From Vogesella indigofera (GTDB taxonomy: Bacteria > Pseudomonadota > Gammaproteobacteria > Burkholderiales > Chromobacteriaceae), in the NCBI RefSeq assembly GCF_028548395.1, contig NZ_JAQQLA010000004.1, positions 620,001 to 684,000 on the forward strand: DNA of 64,000 nucleotides, read 5' to 3'. Below the pieces are notes generated by a model. It was given only the letters and a program-made list of their open reading frames with translations, was not told where the DNA came from and searched no databases. The first letter of the stretch is position 1, and each line of letters opens with the position of its first letter. This document shows, piece by piece, positions 40,682 through 49,891 of the stretch. Both the position numbers and the translations under genes were made by a program.

Positions 40682-40748
40682 CGACTAGTGCAAATGGGGC
40701 AAAACCCGATTTTCGCAATAGCGCGCCGAGAAAGAAAGCCCGTTGCAC

Positions 40749-43625
40749 TCATGCCAGCGACGGCAGCAAACCATCGCCGGCGTGGGCCAGCTCCTGCTGC
40801 ATGCCGGCCAGCCGCGGCCAGTCCAGCTCCGCCGCCGGAGCCGGCCGCGCAAAGTAGTAGCCCTGCAGCCGCGGGCAGCCGAGCTGGCGCAAGGTCTGTA
40901 CCTGCAGCATGGTTTCCACCCCTTCCGCCACCACGTCCAGCCCCAGTGCCGCCGCCAGCGCCAGGATGGCGCGCACGATGGCGGAGGATTCCTCGTGGCA
41001 GTGGATGTCGCGCACGAAGGCCTGGTCGATCTTGAGCACGTCGAAGTGGTAGCGGTGCAGGTAGGACAGCGCCGAGTAACCGGTGCCGAAGTCGTCCAGC
41101 GCCAGGCAGATGCCGCGTTCCTTCAGCTGCCGCATCACCTCGATCGCCACGTCCGGCACGTCGATCAGCGCGCTTTCGGTGATTTCCAGGTGCAGCGTGC
41201 CCACCGGCAACGCGTGCCGCTGCATCAGCTCCTGCAGCCAGCCGACCAGCCCCGGATCGTGGAAGTGCGCCGAGGACAGGTTGATGTGCAGGCACACCGC
41301 GTGGTCGATGCGGCCGCTGCCGTACCACTGCGCCAGCTGCGCGCAGGCGTGCTCGATCATGTAGCGGTCCAGCTTCAGGATCAGGCCGCTCTCCTCCGCC
41401 ATCGGCAGGAACACGCCCGGCGCGATCAGGCCGCGTTGCGGATGGTGCCAGCGCACCAGCGTCTCGAAGCCGGCCAGTTTGCCGCTGTGGCTGTCCACGA
41501 TCGCCTGGTAGTAGGGCACAAGTTCGTGACGGTTTTCCAGCGCGTGGCGCAGCTCGGCTTCCAGCGCCAGCTGGTCGGCCTGGTTGCGGCGCAGCTCGTG
41601 GTTGAACAGGGTGTAGCCGTGGCGACCGCGCTGCTTGGTGCGGTACATCGCGTGGTCGGCGTCGCGCAGCAGGTCCTCCGCGCGCGAGTAGTGTTCCTTG
41701 TCGGCCAGCACCAGGCCGACGCTGACGGTGGTGAACAGCTCGCGCCCGGACAGCATGATCGGACGCTCGAATTCGCCGACCAGGCTCTGCGCCAGCCGCT
41801 CGCACTCTTCCAGCGAGTCGACGCCGGACAGCAGCACCGCGAACTCGTCGCCGCCGAGGCGGGCCAGGAAATCGGCATAGCCGAGGCAGCTGCGGATGCG
41901 CTGCCCGGCCTCGGTGAGCAGGTGGTCGCCGGCAAGATGGCCGAGGGTGTCGTTGACCAGCTTGAAGCGGTCGAGGTCGATGAACACCACCGCGAAGCGC
42001 TGCGTCGGATCGAGCTGGAACTGGTCCCAGTTGCGCTTCAGCACGCGCGAGAAGTAGCTGCGGTTGGGCAACTTGGTCAGCGGATCGTGCAGGCTGTCGT
42101 GCTGCAGCTGGGCGTTGACGGCATCCAGCTCGTTGGTGCGCTCCAGCACGCGCTGCTCCAGGTCGGCATAGGCGCGCTGCAGGTCGTCCAGCGCCTGCAC
42201 CCGCGCCAGCGCGCTGCCGATGTGGTTGGCGACGAACTCCAGCAGTTCCTGGTCGCGGTAGGAGTAGCGCACGCTCGGCTCGTAGCTCTGCACCGCCAGC
42301 ACACCGCGCAGTTCGTTGCCGCTGTACAGCGGCACCCCCAGCCAGCTGACCGGCACCGCGATGTCGTGATCGTCGCTGGCCAGCAGCACATGGCCACTGG
42401 CTTCGGCCAGCAGCAACGGCCGGCCGCTGTGCAGCACCTGCTCCAGCAGGCCGCGCCCGGGGCGCTGCGGCAGCGGGTCGGTCAGGTACAGGTCGGAACA
42501 ATAGGGAAAGCTCAGCTCGTTGCGCTCGCTGTCGTGCAGGCACACCATGCAGTTGCTGGCGTCGATGAATTCGGACAGCAGCCGGTGCAGGCCGACGAAA
42601 AAGGCCTCCATCGACAGGCTGGTATTGGAGATGTCGCCGATGCGGAACAGCACGCTCTGCAGCTGCTCGGTGCGCTTGCGCTCGGCCACCTCGGCGTGCA
42701 GGCGGATATTGATGCCTTCCAGTTCGGCGGTGCGCAGCCACACCTTGCGCTCCAGCTCGGCGCGGTGCGCCAGCCGGTCCAGCGCGCTGGCGATATGGTG
42801 GGCGATGAACAGGAAGGCGCTCTGCGCCGCGTCGTCGAAGCGCTGGTGCACGTCGTAGCTCTGCACCACCACCGCACCGACCACCTTGCTGGCGGCATCG
42901 AGCAGCGGCACCCCCATCCACCACGACGGCATCAGCCCGGACATCACCACGCCCTGCTGCCGACACAGCTTGTCGATCTCGGCGCCCGACAACAGCATGA
43001 AGGAGTGCTGGCGGCACAGCCAGGCGGTCAGCGACAGCGTCTGCCCGCCGCAGGGGAATACCTCGTCCGGTCGCGGCGGCCGCGGCTCCATCACGTCGGC
43101 GAAATAGGGGAAGCGCAGTGCGTTGCCGCTCTCGTCCAGCAACGCGATATAGAAGTTGTCGGCCGGCATCAGCCGGCTCACCGCGCGATGCAGACGGCGC
43201 AGGAAGTGCTCGACATTCTGCGACTCGTTGGCGAGGCGGTTGATGTCGAGCAGGGTATGGTGGGTGACGCGCGCCGCGCTCAGGTCATTGCTGAGGCTGG
43301 CGCTGGTCAGGTGGCCGGTCAGCAGCAACGCCAGCTGCGCGGTGCGCTCGCTGGCGGCGCAGCCATGCCAGAACAGGAAGCCGAGCGGCTGCGCGTGGCT
43401 GCCCAGTACTTGGCAGCAGACGGCAGCATCCAGCGGCGGGAGCGGAGCATCCGCCTGCGGCGTCGGCAGGGCGGACACATCCCCCCGCTGCGCCAGGCAG
43501 CGCCACGCCTCCCCCAGCTTCCCCCAAACGCTCGCCCCGAGCGGCAGCTGCCAGCAGAACAGGAAATCCAGGGCAGCTTCGGCGGCTTCTTCGGGCGAAA
43601 ACAGAATATCAGCCGTGCTATTCAT
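40749..43625 (-). CDS. Cytoplasmic GAF-GAF-GGDEF-EAL c-di-GMP signalling protein
   Basis: 958 residues without a membrane segment. Two GAF domains (about 110-300 and 330-500), each followed by a helical linker (LERKVWLRTAELEGINIRLH; YADLEQRVLERTNELDAVN), then GGDEF and EAL domains. The cyclase signature is intact (RLGGDEFAVLL, 591-595) and the EAL domain has all expected residues, with the functional variant ETL (721-723), INLSS, EITES, DDFGTGYSA, KIDQAF, AEGVET and QGYYFARP. The inhibitory RxxD site before GGDEF reads GYAD, lacking the arginine. It lies between bioF and bioH, 93 and 67 bases away, on the same strand. Net activity cannot be predicted. Confidence 0.9.
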   Translation of the reverse strand: MNSTADILFSPEEAAEAALDFLFCWQLPLGASVWGKLGEAWRCLAQRGDVSALPTPQADAPLPPLDAAVCCQVLGSHAQPLGFLFWHGCAASERTAQLALLLTGHLTSASLSNDLSAARVTHHTLLDINRLANESQNVEHFLRRLHRAVSRLMPADNFYIALLDESGNALRFPYFADVMEPRPPRPDEVFPCGGQTLSLTAWLCRQHSFMLLSGAEIDKLCRQQGVVMSGLMPSWWMGVPLLDAASKVVGAVVVQSYDVHQRFDDAAQSAFLFIAHHIASALDRLAHRAELERKVWLRTAELEGINIRLHAEVAERKRTEQLQSVLFRIGDISNTSLSMEAFFVGLHRLLSEFIDASNCMVCLHDSERNELSFPYCSDLYLTDPLPQRPGRGLLEQVLHSGRPLLLAEASGHVLLASDDHDIAVPVSWLGVPLYSGNELRGVLAVQSYEPSVRYSYRDQELLEFVANHIGSALARVQALDDLQRAYADLEQRVLERTNELDAVNAQLQHDSLHDPLTKLPNRSYFSRVLKRNWDQFQLDPTQRFAVVFIDLDRFKLVNDTLGHLAGDHLLTEAGQRIRSCLGYADFLARLGGDEFAVLLSGVDSLEECERLAQSLVGEFERPIMLSGRELFTTVSVGLVLADKEHYSRAEDLLRDADHAMYRTKQRGRHGYTLFNHELRRNQADQLALEAELRHALENRHELVPYYQAIVDSHSGKLAGFETLVRWHHPQRGLIAPGVFLPMAEESGLILKLDRYMIEHACAQLAQWYGSGRIDHAVCLHINLSSAHFHDPGLVGWLQELMQRHALPVGTLHLEITESALIDVPDVAIEVMRQLKERGICLALDDFGTGYSALSYLHRYHFDVLKIDQAFVRDIHCHEESSAIVRAILALAAALGLDVVAEGVETMLQVQTLRQLGCPRLQGYYFARPAPAAELDWPRLAGMQQELAHAGDGLLPSLA

Positions 43626-43718
43626 ACGATTTTGGTTGAGCCCACTACGCGGCCACGCATCGCAACCGCGATTTTATTGTTATAGGGCACACCAGACAGG
43701 GCAACGGCAGCGACCGGG

Positions 43719-44870
43719 TCAGCGCAACAGCCTGACCAGCGCCTGTGCCAGTTGTGAAACGTCCTGCCCGGAATGCGCCGCCGACAGCGACACGCGCAAG
43801 CGCGCGGTTCCTGCCGGCACCGTGGGAGGCCTGATGGCGGGAACCCAGATCCCCGAATCCTGTAAATCCCCTGCCATCTGCACGGCAGCCTCGTTGCCGC
43901 CAATGATAATCGCTTGAATTGGCATACGGGAAGAGCATAACCGGAAAGAAGTTTCCGCCAGCGCGGCACGCAATGCCGAAATATGCTCTTGTAATAGCAG
44001 GCGACGCCACGATTCCTGTTCGATCAGCTGCAAACTGGCCAGCACCGCCGCCGCCTGCGCCGGCGGATGGGCGGTGGTGAAGATATAGGTGCGCGCGCGG
44101 TTGACCAGCCAGTCGATCAGCTGGCGGCTGCCGGCGACAAAGGCGCCGGCCACCCCGGCAGCCTTGCCCAGCGTGGCCATGTACACCACGCGCGGGTGCT
44201 GCAGCGCGTGTTCGACCAGCGCGCCGCGGCCGTTGCCGAGGATGCCGAAACCGTGCGCGTCGTCGAGATAAAGCCATGCGTCATAGCGCTCCGCCAGCTG
44301 CAGCAGCTCCGTCAGCGGCGCTTCGTCGCCTTCCATGCTGTACACCGCGTCCACCACGATCAGCCGCGATTGCGCTGGCGTGTTTTGCAACAACTGCGCC
44401 AGATGCGCCAGATCGTTGTGGCGAAAGCGCTTGAATTCGGCGCGCGACAGCTGGCAGGCGTCGTTGAGCGAGGCGTGGTTGAGCTTGTCGGCGAAGATGG
44501 CGTCGCCGCGGCCGACCAGGCTGCTGACCACGCCAAGGTTGGCCGCATAGCCGGAGCCGAACAGCAGCGCCGCCTCGCAGCCGACAAACTCGGCCAGCGC
44601 CTCCTCGGCCTGCTGCTGGATGGCGAAGTGGCCGGCCACCAGCGCCGAGGAGCCGCCGCCGACGCCCCACATCTCGATCGCCTCGCGCATCGCCGCCTTC
44701 AGCGCCGGATGATTGGCGAGGCCGAGATAGTCGTTGCTGGCGAAGGCCAGATAGTCGCGGCCGCCGATGCTGACGCGCGGCCCCTGCGGGCTGTCCAGTA
44801 CCGCGCGCTGGCGCAGGCGGTGTTCGGCCTGCAGTTGCGACAGCGCGCCGGCGAGTTGATCGGGACGCAT
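43719..44870 (-). CDS. bioF: 8-amino-7-oxononanoate synthase
   Basis: PLP enzyme condensing pimeloyl-ACP with L-alanine in biotin synthesis. YLAFASNDYLGLANHP, HGFGILGNGRGALVE with the PLP-binding Asp/His, and the Schiff-base lysine in ATLGKAAGVAG (Lys236). 383 residues from the ATG at 44870; an upstream in-frame ATG (44912) would lie inside the terminator that precedes the gene, so the shorter form is preferred. The AAGG of the dispersed word, eight bases before this ATG, may serve as its ribosome site. Confidence 0.93.
   Translation of the reverse strand: MRPDQLAGALSQLQAEHRLRQRAVLDSPQGPRVSIGGRDYLAFASNDYLGLANHPALKAAMREAIEMWGVGGGSSALVAGHFAIQQQAEEALAEFVGCEAALLFGSGYAANLGVVSSLVGRGDAIFADKLNHASLNDACQLSRAEFKRFRHNDLAHLAQLLQNTPAQSRLIVVDAVYSMEGDEAPLTELLQLAERYDAWLYLDDAHGFGILGNGRGALVEHALQHPRVVYMATLGKAAGVAGAFVAGSRQLIDWLVNRARTYIFTTAHPPAQAAAVLASLQLIEQESWRRLLLQEHISALRAALAETSFRLCSSRMPIQAIIIGGNEAAVQMAGDLQDSGIWVPAIRPPTVPAGTARLRVSLSAAHSGQDVSQLAQALVRLLR
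44535..44547. repeat. Exact copy of the 13-base word inside bioF
   Basis: AAGGTTGGCCGCA on the plus strand; read as Ala-Ala-Asn-Leu with CTT leucine in the GYAANLGV segment. Confidence 0.7.
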
Positions 44871-44882
44871 GCGGCCAACCTT
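44870..44882. repeat. Exact copy of the 13-base word at the bioF start codon
   Basis: On the minus strand AAGGTTGGCCGCA overlaps the bioF ATG by its last base and supplies AAGG at ribosome-site distance. Confidence 0.7.
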
Positions 44883-44900
44883 TCCTTGCTTGTATTGATG

Positions 44901-44934
44901 AAAAAAAAGCACCCGCCAGTGGCAAGGTGCTTTT
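44901..44934 (-). terminator. Terminator or attenuator between bioB and bioF
   Basis: Minus strand: AAAAGCACC (44934-44926), 12-base loop, GGTGCTTTT (44913-44905), with the T run extending to eight (44908-44901). It starts 18 bases after the bioB stop and ends 30 bases before the bioF ATG, so bioF needs read-through or a hidden promoter. Confidence 0.75.
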
Positions 44935-44952
44935 CGATGCCATGGCGGCAGT

Positions 44953-45936
44953 TTACAGCGGCTGCAGGCCCAGCTTGTCCATCAACGCGCGGTCGGCGTC
45001 GACGTCCGGGTTGCCGGTAGTCAGCAGCTTGTCACCGTAGAAGATGGAGTTGGCGCCGGCGAGGAAGCACAACGCTTGCATCGCTTCCGGCATCTCGCGA
45101 CGGCCGGCGGACAGGCGGATATAGCTCTTCGGCAGCGTCAGCCGCGCCACGGCGATGGTACGCACGAACTCGGTCCAGTCCAGCGACTCGGCGCCGTCCA
45201 GCGGCGTACCGGTCACCTGCACCAGATTGTTCACCGGCACCGATTCCGGCTGCGGGTCGAGGTTGGCCAGCTGCAGGATCAGCCCGGCGCGCTGCTCGCG
45301 GGTCTCGTTCAGGCCGACGATGCCGCCACAGCACACCGACAGCCCGGCGCCGCGCACCTTGCCCAGCGTGGCGAGGCGGTCTTCGTAGTCGCGGGTCTGG
45401 ATGATGTCGGCGTACTTGTCCGGCGCGGTGTCCAGATTGTGGTTGTAGTAGTCGAGGCCGGCATCCTTCAGCTTCTCGGCCTGGCCGTCTTTCAGCAGAC
45501 CAAAGGTGGCACAGGTCTGCAGCCCCAGCGCCTTCACTCGCTGCACCATGTCCAGCGTCTTTTCCAGGTCGGCATCCTTCGGGCCGCGCCAGGCGGCGCC
45601 CATGCAGAAGCGGCCGGCGCCGTTGGCCTTGGCGTGGCGCGCGGCGTCCACCACCTCGTCCACCGTCATCATCGGCTGGTTTTCCACCGCCGTTTCATGG
45701 TGCACCGACTGCGGGCAGTAGCCGCAGTCCTCCGGACAGCCGCCGGTCTTGATCGACACCAGCGTCGACAGCTGCACGCGGCTGGGGTCGAAGTGCTGGC
45801 GATGGACTTCCGCGGCACGGAACACCAGCTCCATGAATGGCAGGTCGTACAGCGCCTCGATTTCCTGCTGGCTCCACAGCGCGGATTCGGGGTGCAGGGT
45901 GGTGGGACGCTGGAATTGGATGGTGGCCTGGGTCAT
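44953..45936 (-). CDS. bioB: Biotin synthase
   Basis: Radical SAM enzyme inserting sulfur into dethiobiotin. The SAM cluster motif is CPEDCGYC (Cys67, Cys71, Cys74); [19 protein letters not shown], the [12 protein letters not shown] segment for the second cluster and [11 protein letters not shown] are typical. 327 residues. First gene of the bio run, divergent from comF across 60 bases. bioA and bioD are not in this window. Confidence 0.96.
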   Translation of the reverse strand: MTQATIQFQRPTTLHPESALWSQQEIEALYDLPFMELVFRAAEVHRQHFDPSRVQLSTLVSIKTGGCPEDCGYCPQSVHHETAVENQPMMTVDEVVDAARHAKANGAGRFCMGAAWRGPKDADLEKTLDMVQRVKALGLQTCATFGLLKDGQAEKLKDAGLDYYNHNLDTAPDKYADIIQTRDYEDRLATLGKVRGAGLSVCCGGIVGLNETREQRAGLILQLANLDPQPESVPVNNLVQVTGTPLDGAESLDWTEFVRTIAVARLTLPKSYIRLSAGRREMPEAMQALCFLAGANSIFYGDKLLTTGNPDVDADRALMDKLGLQPL

Positions 45937-45976
45937 GGTGGGCTATCGTCACTGTCTGAGAGTAAAAACTGGGCGA

Positions 45977-46006
45977 ATCTTGCGCGAGGGCCGACCATGC
46001 TGTCAA
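45977..46006 (-). promoter_or_regulatory. Possible bioB promoter
   Basis: Minus strand: perfect -35 TTGACA (46006-46001), 18 bases, then CAAGAT (45982-45977), a weak -10. The -35 lies inside the first codons of comF. No BirA-type palindrome was recognised. Confidence 0.4.
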
Positions 46007-46716
46007 ACGTGATTGCGGCATTGCTTAACAACTGCCTTGTTTTTGAGCAGCATTGCCAGCTGTGCGGCCAACGTCCCTGTGCCGGCGGCGTCTGCGACGC
46101 CTGTACCGCCGTGCTGGCGAGTCCCGCCGCCACGCGTTGCCCGATATGCGCCGTGGCAGCGGCCAGTAGCCTGGTGCCTTGCGGCCATTGCCAGCGCGCG
46201 GCGCCGGCGTTTGCGCGCCTGCACGCCGCCTACGGCTACGGCTACCCGCTCGACGGCCTGATCGGCGCCTGTAAATACAGCCGCCAGCCGGCGCTGCAGG
46301 GCGCGCTCGCCAGCCTGTTGCGGCTGCAGCTGCAACGCACGCCGCAGCGGCCGGAAATCGACCTGGTGGTCGCGGTGCCACTGGCGCCGGCACGGCTGGC
46401 GGAACGCGGTTTTAACCTGCCGGATGCCCTGGCGCAGGCAGTCGCTGCTACAATCGGCGGCCGCATCGCCCACGACTTGTGTGTGCGCAAACGCAACACT
46501 GCGCCGCAGGCCGCACTCGACCGCCGCCAGCGGTTGCGCAATGTGCGCGATGCTTTTTGCGTAAAACGCCGCTGTGACGGGCTTTCCATCGCCATCGTCG
46601 ATGACGTCGCCACCACCGGTGCCACCCTCGATGCGCTGGCCAAGGCACTGCAAAAAGCGGGCGCAAAACGGGTCGAAGCCTGGGTGCTTGCCAGGGCCTC
46701 CGACCACAAAATTTGA
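45997..46716 (+). CDS. comF: ComF family phosphoribosyltransferase-like protein
   Basis: 239 residues: an N-terminal cysteine-rich zinc-ribbon-like part ([21 protein letters not shown]) and a C-terminal PRTase fold with [18 protein letters not shown] as the PRPP-loop. In naturally competent bacteria ComF is needed for transformation, where it aids handling of incoming single strands; in others its role is unclear. The ATG at 45997 has GAGGG six bases upstream. The open frame reaches far upstream antisense to bioB and is rejected. Confidence 0.88.
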   Translation: MLSNVIAALLNNCLVFEQHCQLCGQRPCAGGVCDACTAVLASPAATRCPICAVAAASSLVPCGHCQRAAPAFARLHAAYGYGYPLDGLIGACKYSRQPALQGALASLLRLQLQRTPQRPEIDLVVAVPLAPARLAERGFNLPDALAQAVAATIGGRIAHDLCVRKRNTAPQAALDRRQRLRNVRDAFCVKRRCDGLSIAIVDDVATTGATLDALAKALQKAGAKRVEAWVLARASDHKI

Positions 46717-46754
46717 CCAACCTGTTGATTTACCGGATTATTCACCCCGCAACG

Positions 46755-47219
46755 ATGTTTACTGTTGTTCTCTACCAGCCGGAAATACCGCCCAATACGG
46801 GCAATATTATTCGACTCTGTGCCAACACCGGCTGTGAACTGCACTTGGTCAAACCGCTGGGTTTTCCGCTCGAAGACGCCAAACTGAAACGCGCCGGACT
46901 CGACTATCACGAGTACGCCCGCATGGTGGTTCACGAGAACTGGGAAGCCTGTCTGGCCCACCTTGGCCCGCGCCGCATCTTCGCGGCCACCACCAAGGGC
47001 GCCACGCGGCACGACCGCATCGCCTTCCAACCCGGCGATGTTTTGCTGTTCGGACCTGAATCACGCGGCTTGCCCCAGGAAGTACTGGACAGTCTCCCGA
47101 CTGACCAGCGGGTGCGGTTGCCGATGCGGGCCGAATCACGCAGTCTCAATCTCTCTAATGCTGTCGCTGTCCTCGTCTTCGAGGCCTGGCGTCAACACGG
47201 TTTTGCCGGAGGGATCTGA
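46755..47219 (+). CDS. trmL: tRNA (cytidine(34)-2'-O)-methyltransferase TrmL
   Basis: SPOUT-class enzyme that 2'-O-methylates the wobble base of tRNA-Leu isoacceptors. [20 protein letters not shown] at the start and the knotted SAM site [11 protein letters not shown] with [19 protein letters not shown] near the C-terminus. 154 residues, from the ATG at 46755; the 14 extra codons upstream are not family-like. Follows comF by 38 bases. Confidence 0.93.
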   Translation: MFTVVLYQPEIPPNTGNIIRLCANTGCELHLVKPLGFPLEDAKLKRAGLDYHEYARMVVHENWEACLAHLGPRRIFAATTKGATRHDRIAFQPGDVLLFGPESRGLPQEVLDSLPTDQRVRLPMRAESRSLNLSNAVAVLVFEAWRQHGFAGGI

Positions 47220-47259
47220 GCCAGTTCACTGAGTTGGCGCAACAGCATAGGAGAGGTTC

Positions 47260-48111
47260 ATGCGACCTTTTTACCGATGGCTGTGGCTTGCGTTCATCAG
47301 TGCTGTACTGGTGGCCTGTACCACCGTCAGACCGGCAACTGCCACCCAGACAGCCAAGGTCACGACCAAAAAATCGCCTGCCAAAACGGGCGCCTACTTT
47401 CAGAATGACGGCCCGGGCAGCAACATCCCGGTTAACCTGGACCTGGTTCCGGACGCCGTTCCCCAGGCAGAACCGCTGATCGCTGCGGCCAACCTGCCCT
47501 ACACCGCGCTGGGCATGAGCTTCCGCCCGGACAAGAGCGCCAAGCCTTACCGCAAGACCGGCCGCGCATCCTGGTACGGCAAACAGTTCCACGGTCGCAA
47601 GACCAGCTCCGGCGAGCGCTACGACATGTTCGCGATGACCGCGGCGCATCCGACGCTGCCGATCCCGAGCTATGCCCGCGTCACCAATGTCAGCAATGGC
47701 GAATCGGTGATCGTGCGCATCAATGACCGCGGTCCGTTCCACAAGAGCCGGCTGATGGACCTTAGCTACGCCGCTGCCCACCGTCTGGGCTACGTCAACC
47801 GCGGCTCGGCCGAGGTTCTGATCGAGCGCGTGTTCCCGGTCAAGGGCAGCGAACGCATCGCCACCAAGCCGCCCGCAATGCAGGCTGCCGCCAGCGATCC
47901 GCTGTACCTGCAGCTGGGCAACTTCTCGCGACTGGCCCGTGCCGAGGCCGAGCTGAAAAAGCTGCTGGCCGACGACAGCCTGCACGACGACAAGCTGGCC
48001 ATCGTCAATCACGAGGGCATCTACAGCATCCGCATGGGTCCGTTCCAGGGCGACCACGAAGCGCTGGCCGTCGCCAATGCACTCAGCGTGGCGCCGGTGA
48101 TCACCCGCTAA
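47260..48111 (+). CDS. rlpA: Septal ring lytic transglycosylase RlpA (lipoprotein)
   Basis: 283 residues. Signal peptide with lipobox (AFISAVLVAC); a double-psi beta-barrel domain from GRASWYGKQFHGRKTSSGERYD to RINDRGPFHKSRLMDLSYAAA holding the catalytic region; a C-terminal SPOR domain (LYLQLGNFSRLARAEAEL... YSIRMGPFQG) that binds denuded septal glycan. Strong AGGAG ribosome site. Followed by a terminator overlapping the convergent MocR gene. Confidence 0.92.
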   Translation: MRPFYRWLWLAFISAVLVACTTVRPATATQTAKVTTKKSPAKTGAYFQNDGPGSNIPVNLDLVPDAVPQAEPLIAAANLPYTALGMSFRPDKSAKPYRKTGRASWYGKQFHGRKTSSGERYDMFAMTAAHPTLPIPSYARVTNVSNGESVIVRINDRGPFHKSRLMDLSYAAAHRLGYVNRGSAEVLIERVFPVKGSERIATKPPAMQAAASDPLYLQLGNFSRLARAEAELKKLLADDSLHDDKLAIVNHEGIYSIRMGPFQGDHEALAVANALSVAPVITR

Positions 48112-48132
48112 GCCCGCTGCACCAGTACCAGC

Positions 48133-48168
48133 ACCGCCTGCCTACCTCCGCGTAGCCGGGCGGTTTTT
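48133..48168 (+). terminator. Rho-independent terminator of rlpA
   Basis: ACCGCC (48133-48138) pairs with GGCGGT (48159-48164), with an inner CTAC/GTAG stem, followed by TTTTT. The T run touches the stop codon of the convergent MocR gene. Confidence 0.7.
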
Positions 48169-49694
48169 CATGGTGCCGGCGCCAGGCCAATGCCGGCCGC
48201 CTTGATCACCGCGGCCAGGGTGGCGAAGTGGCCGGCGATATCCTGCTCGTGCACGTGGGCATAGCCCAGCAGCAGGCCCTGCTGCGCCGGCGCCGCGCCG
48301 CGGTAATAGGCGCTCAGCGGCCGGGTGAGGATGCCCTGCTGCAACGCGGCCTCGGCAATGGCGTGATCGTCGCAGCCATCGGGCAAGCCCAGCACCAGGT
48401 GCAGGCCGGCGGCGCCGTCATGGATAGGCAGTCGCGCGCCAAAATGCGCGGCGATCGCCGCCAGCAGCGTCTCGCGCCGTAGCGCATAGAGATGGCGCAT
48501 GCGGCGGATGTGCGACACGAAGTGGCCCTCGGCGATGAAATCCGCCAGCACCGCCTGCGTCAGGTACTGCCCGCCGCGGAACATCTCCGACAGCCCGGTC
48601 TGGAAGCTGGCGACCAGCGCTTCCGGCACCACCATGTAGGCCAGCCGCAGCCCCGGATAGATCACCTTGGAAAAGGTGGCCAGATAGATGACGCGGCCGT
48701 GGCGGTCCAGCCCCTGCAGCGACGGCAGCGGCGAGCGGCCGTAGCGGAATTCGCTGTCGTAGTCGTCCTCCACGATCCAGCTGTTGTGTCGCCGCGCATA
48801 GGCCAGCAAGCGCCGCCGCCGCGCCAGGCTCATCACCGCGCCCAGCGGGTACTGGTGTGACGGCGACACGTAGATCAGCTTCGGCGCCCCCAGCCGTGCG
48901 CCCTCCTCCACCTGCAGCCCCTCGCCGTCGACCGGTACCGGCAACGTGTCGAGCCCGCTGCTGCGCCACACGCTGTGCACGCCCCAGTAACCCGGATTCT
49001 CCACCCATGCTGTGTCACCGACGTCGCCCAGCAGCAGCGCGATCAGCTGTAACGCCGCGTGCGAGCCGTTGGTGACGATAATCTGTTCCGGGGTGCAGAT
49101 CACGCCGCGCGAGCTGCGCAGGTAGTCGGCCAGCGCGCTGCGCAGCGCCGGCAGCCCGGGGCCGACGGAGTAGGTCAGCAGGTCCGGCTGCGGCTTGCGC
49201 CACTGGCGGTTGTGCAGCCGCATCCAGGTGCGTGACGGAAAGGTGCGCACCTCCGGCACCCCCGGCATGAAGGCGCCCCACTGCTTGTCGCCGGCACCGG
49301 CCTGCGCCACCAGCTGCGTGCCGCGCCGCGAGATCTCGGCCAGGCTGTCGGCGCCGGCCCTGGTCGCCGCCGGCTCGCGCCCAGGCAGGCGCTCCGGCCC
49401 GGTATCCAGCACGAAGGTGCCGCGGCCAACCCCGGCCGCCAGATAACCCTCCACCACCAGCCGTTCGTAGACGTGGATCACGGTGTTGCGCGCGATGCCC
49501 AGCTCCTGCGCCAGCTGCCGCGACGACGGCAGCCTCAGCCCCGGCGGCAGCACCTCCTGCAGGATGCCGTCGCGCAGCAGGCGGTACAGCTGCAGGGTGT
49601 TGGATTCGGCGCTGTCGCGGCGGAAGTGCTGCAGCAGCAGGTCGGCCAGCATTTGCTGCAGCACGATCTGGGACGGGGAGGACGGGGACGCCAT
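48168..49694 (-). CDS. MocR/GabR-family PLP-dependent transcriptional regulator
   Basis: 508 residues: N-terminal GntR-type winged helix (PPGLRLPSSRQLAQELGIARNTVIHVYERLVVEGYL, about 50-85), a linker, and a fold-type I aminotransferase domain with the PLP lysine in TFSKVIYPGLRL (about Lys343), DDYDSEFRYGRSPLPSLQG and the YVSPSHQYPLG segment. Such proteins bind PLP and an amine ligand and regulate a neighbouring gene. The divergent transporter is GABA-permease-like, suggesting a GabR-like role, but the ligand is not proven. Confidence 0.88.
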   Translation of the reverse strand: MASPSSPSQIVLQQMLADLLLQHFRRDSAESNTLQLYRLLRDGILQEVLPPGLRLPSSRQLAQELGIARNTVIHVYERLVVEGYLAAGVGRGTFVLDTGPERLPGREPAATRAGADSLAEISRRGTQLVAQAGAGDKQWGAFMPGVPEVRTFPSRTWMRLHNRQWRKPQPDLLTYSVGPGLPALRSALADYLRSSRGVICTPEQIIVTNGSHAALQLIALLLGDVGDTAWVENPGYWGVHSVWRSSGLDTLPVPVDGEGLQVEEGARLGAPKLIYVSPSHQYPLGAVMSLARRRRLLAYARRHNSWIVEDDYDSEFRYGRSPLPSLQGLDRHGRVIYLATFSKVIYPGLRLAYMVVPEALVASFQTGLSEMFRGGQYLTQAVLADFIAEGHFVSHIRRMRHLYALRRETLLAAIAAHFGARLPIHDGAAGLHLVLGLPDGCDDHAIAEAALQQGILTRPLSAYYRGAAPAQQGLLLGYAHVHEQDIAGHFATLAAVIKAAGIGLAPAP

Positions 49695-49710
49695 GACAGG
49701 AAACCGCGCA

Positions 49711-49759
49711 GATTGGTTCTATTAAAAAAACAGGATTGGGTCTAATTTTATCACCAATC
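49711..49759. promoter_or_regulatory. Direct-repeat operator between MocR and permease genes
   Basis: GATTGGTTCTA (49711-49721) and GATTGGGTCTA (49734-49744), start-to-start distance 23 bp, separated by an A run; ACCAATC (49753-49759) is an inverted third half-site. MocR regulators are known to bind tandem direct repeats about two helical turns apart. The rest of the 197-base gap up to the permease ATG shows nothing further. Confidence 0.6.
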
Positions 49760-49891
49760 AGCGCTTACACTGCCGCCGGCTTTTGCTTGCAACAACAATC
49801 GCGGCTGCCCTGCACTCCCCAGCAACCCAATAACGGTATCGGCGCGTCCGCGCACGGTCACCAGGCAGCCGCCAACGGAGAATCTGATTCA

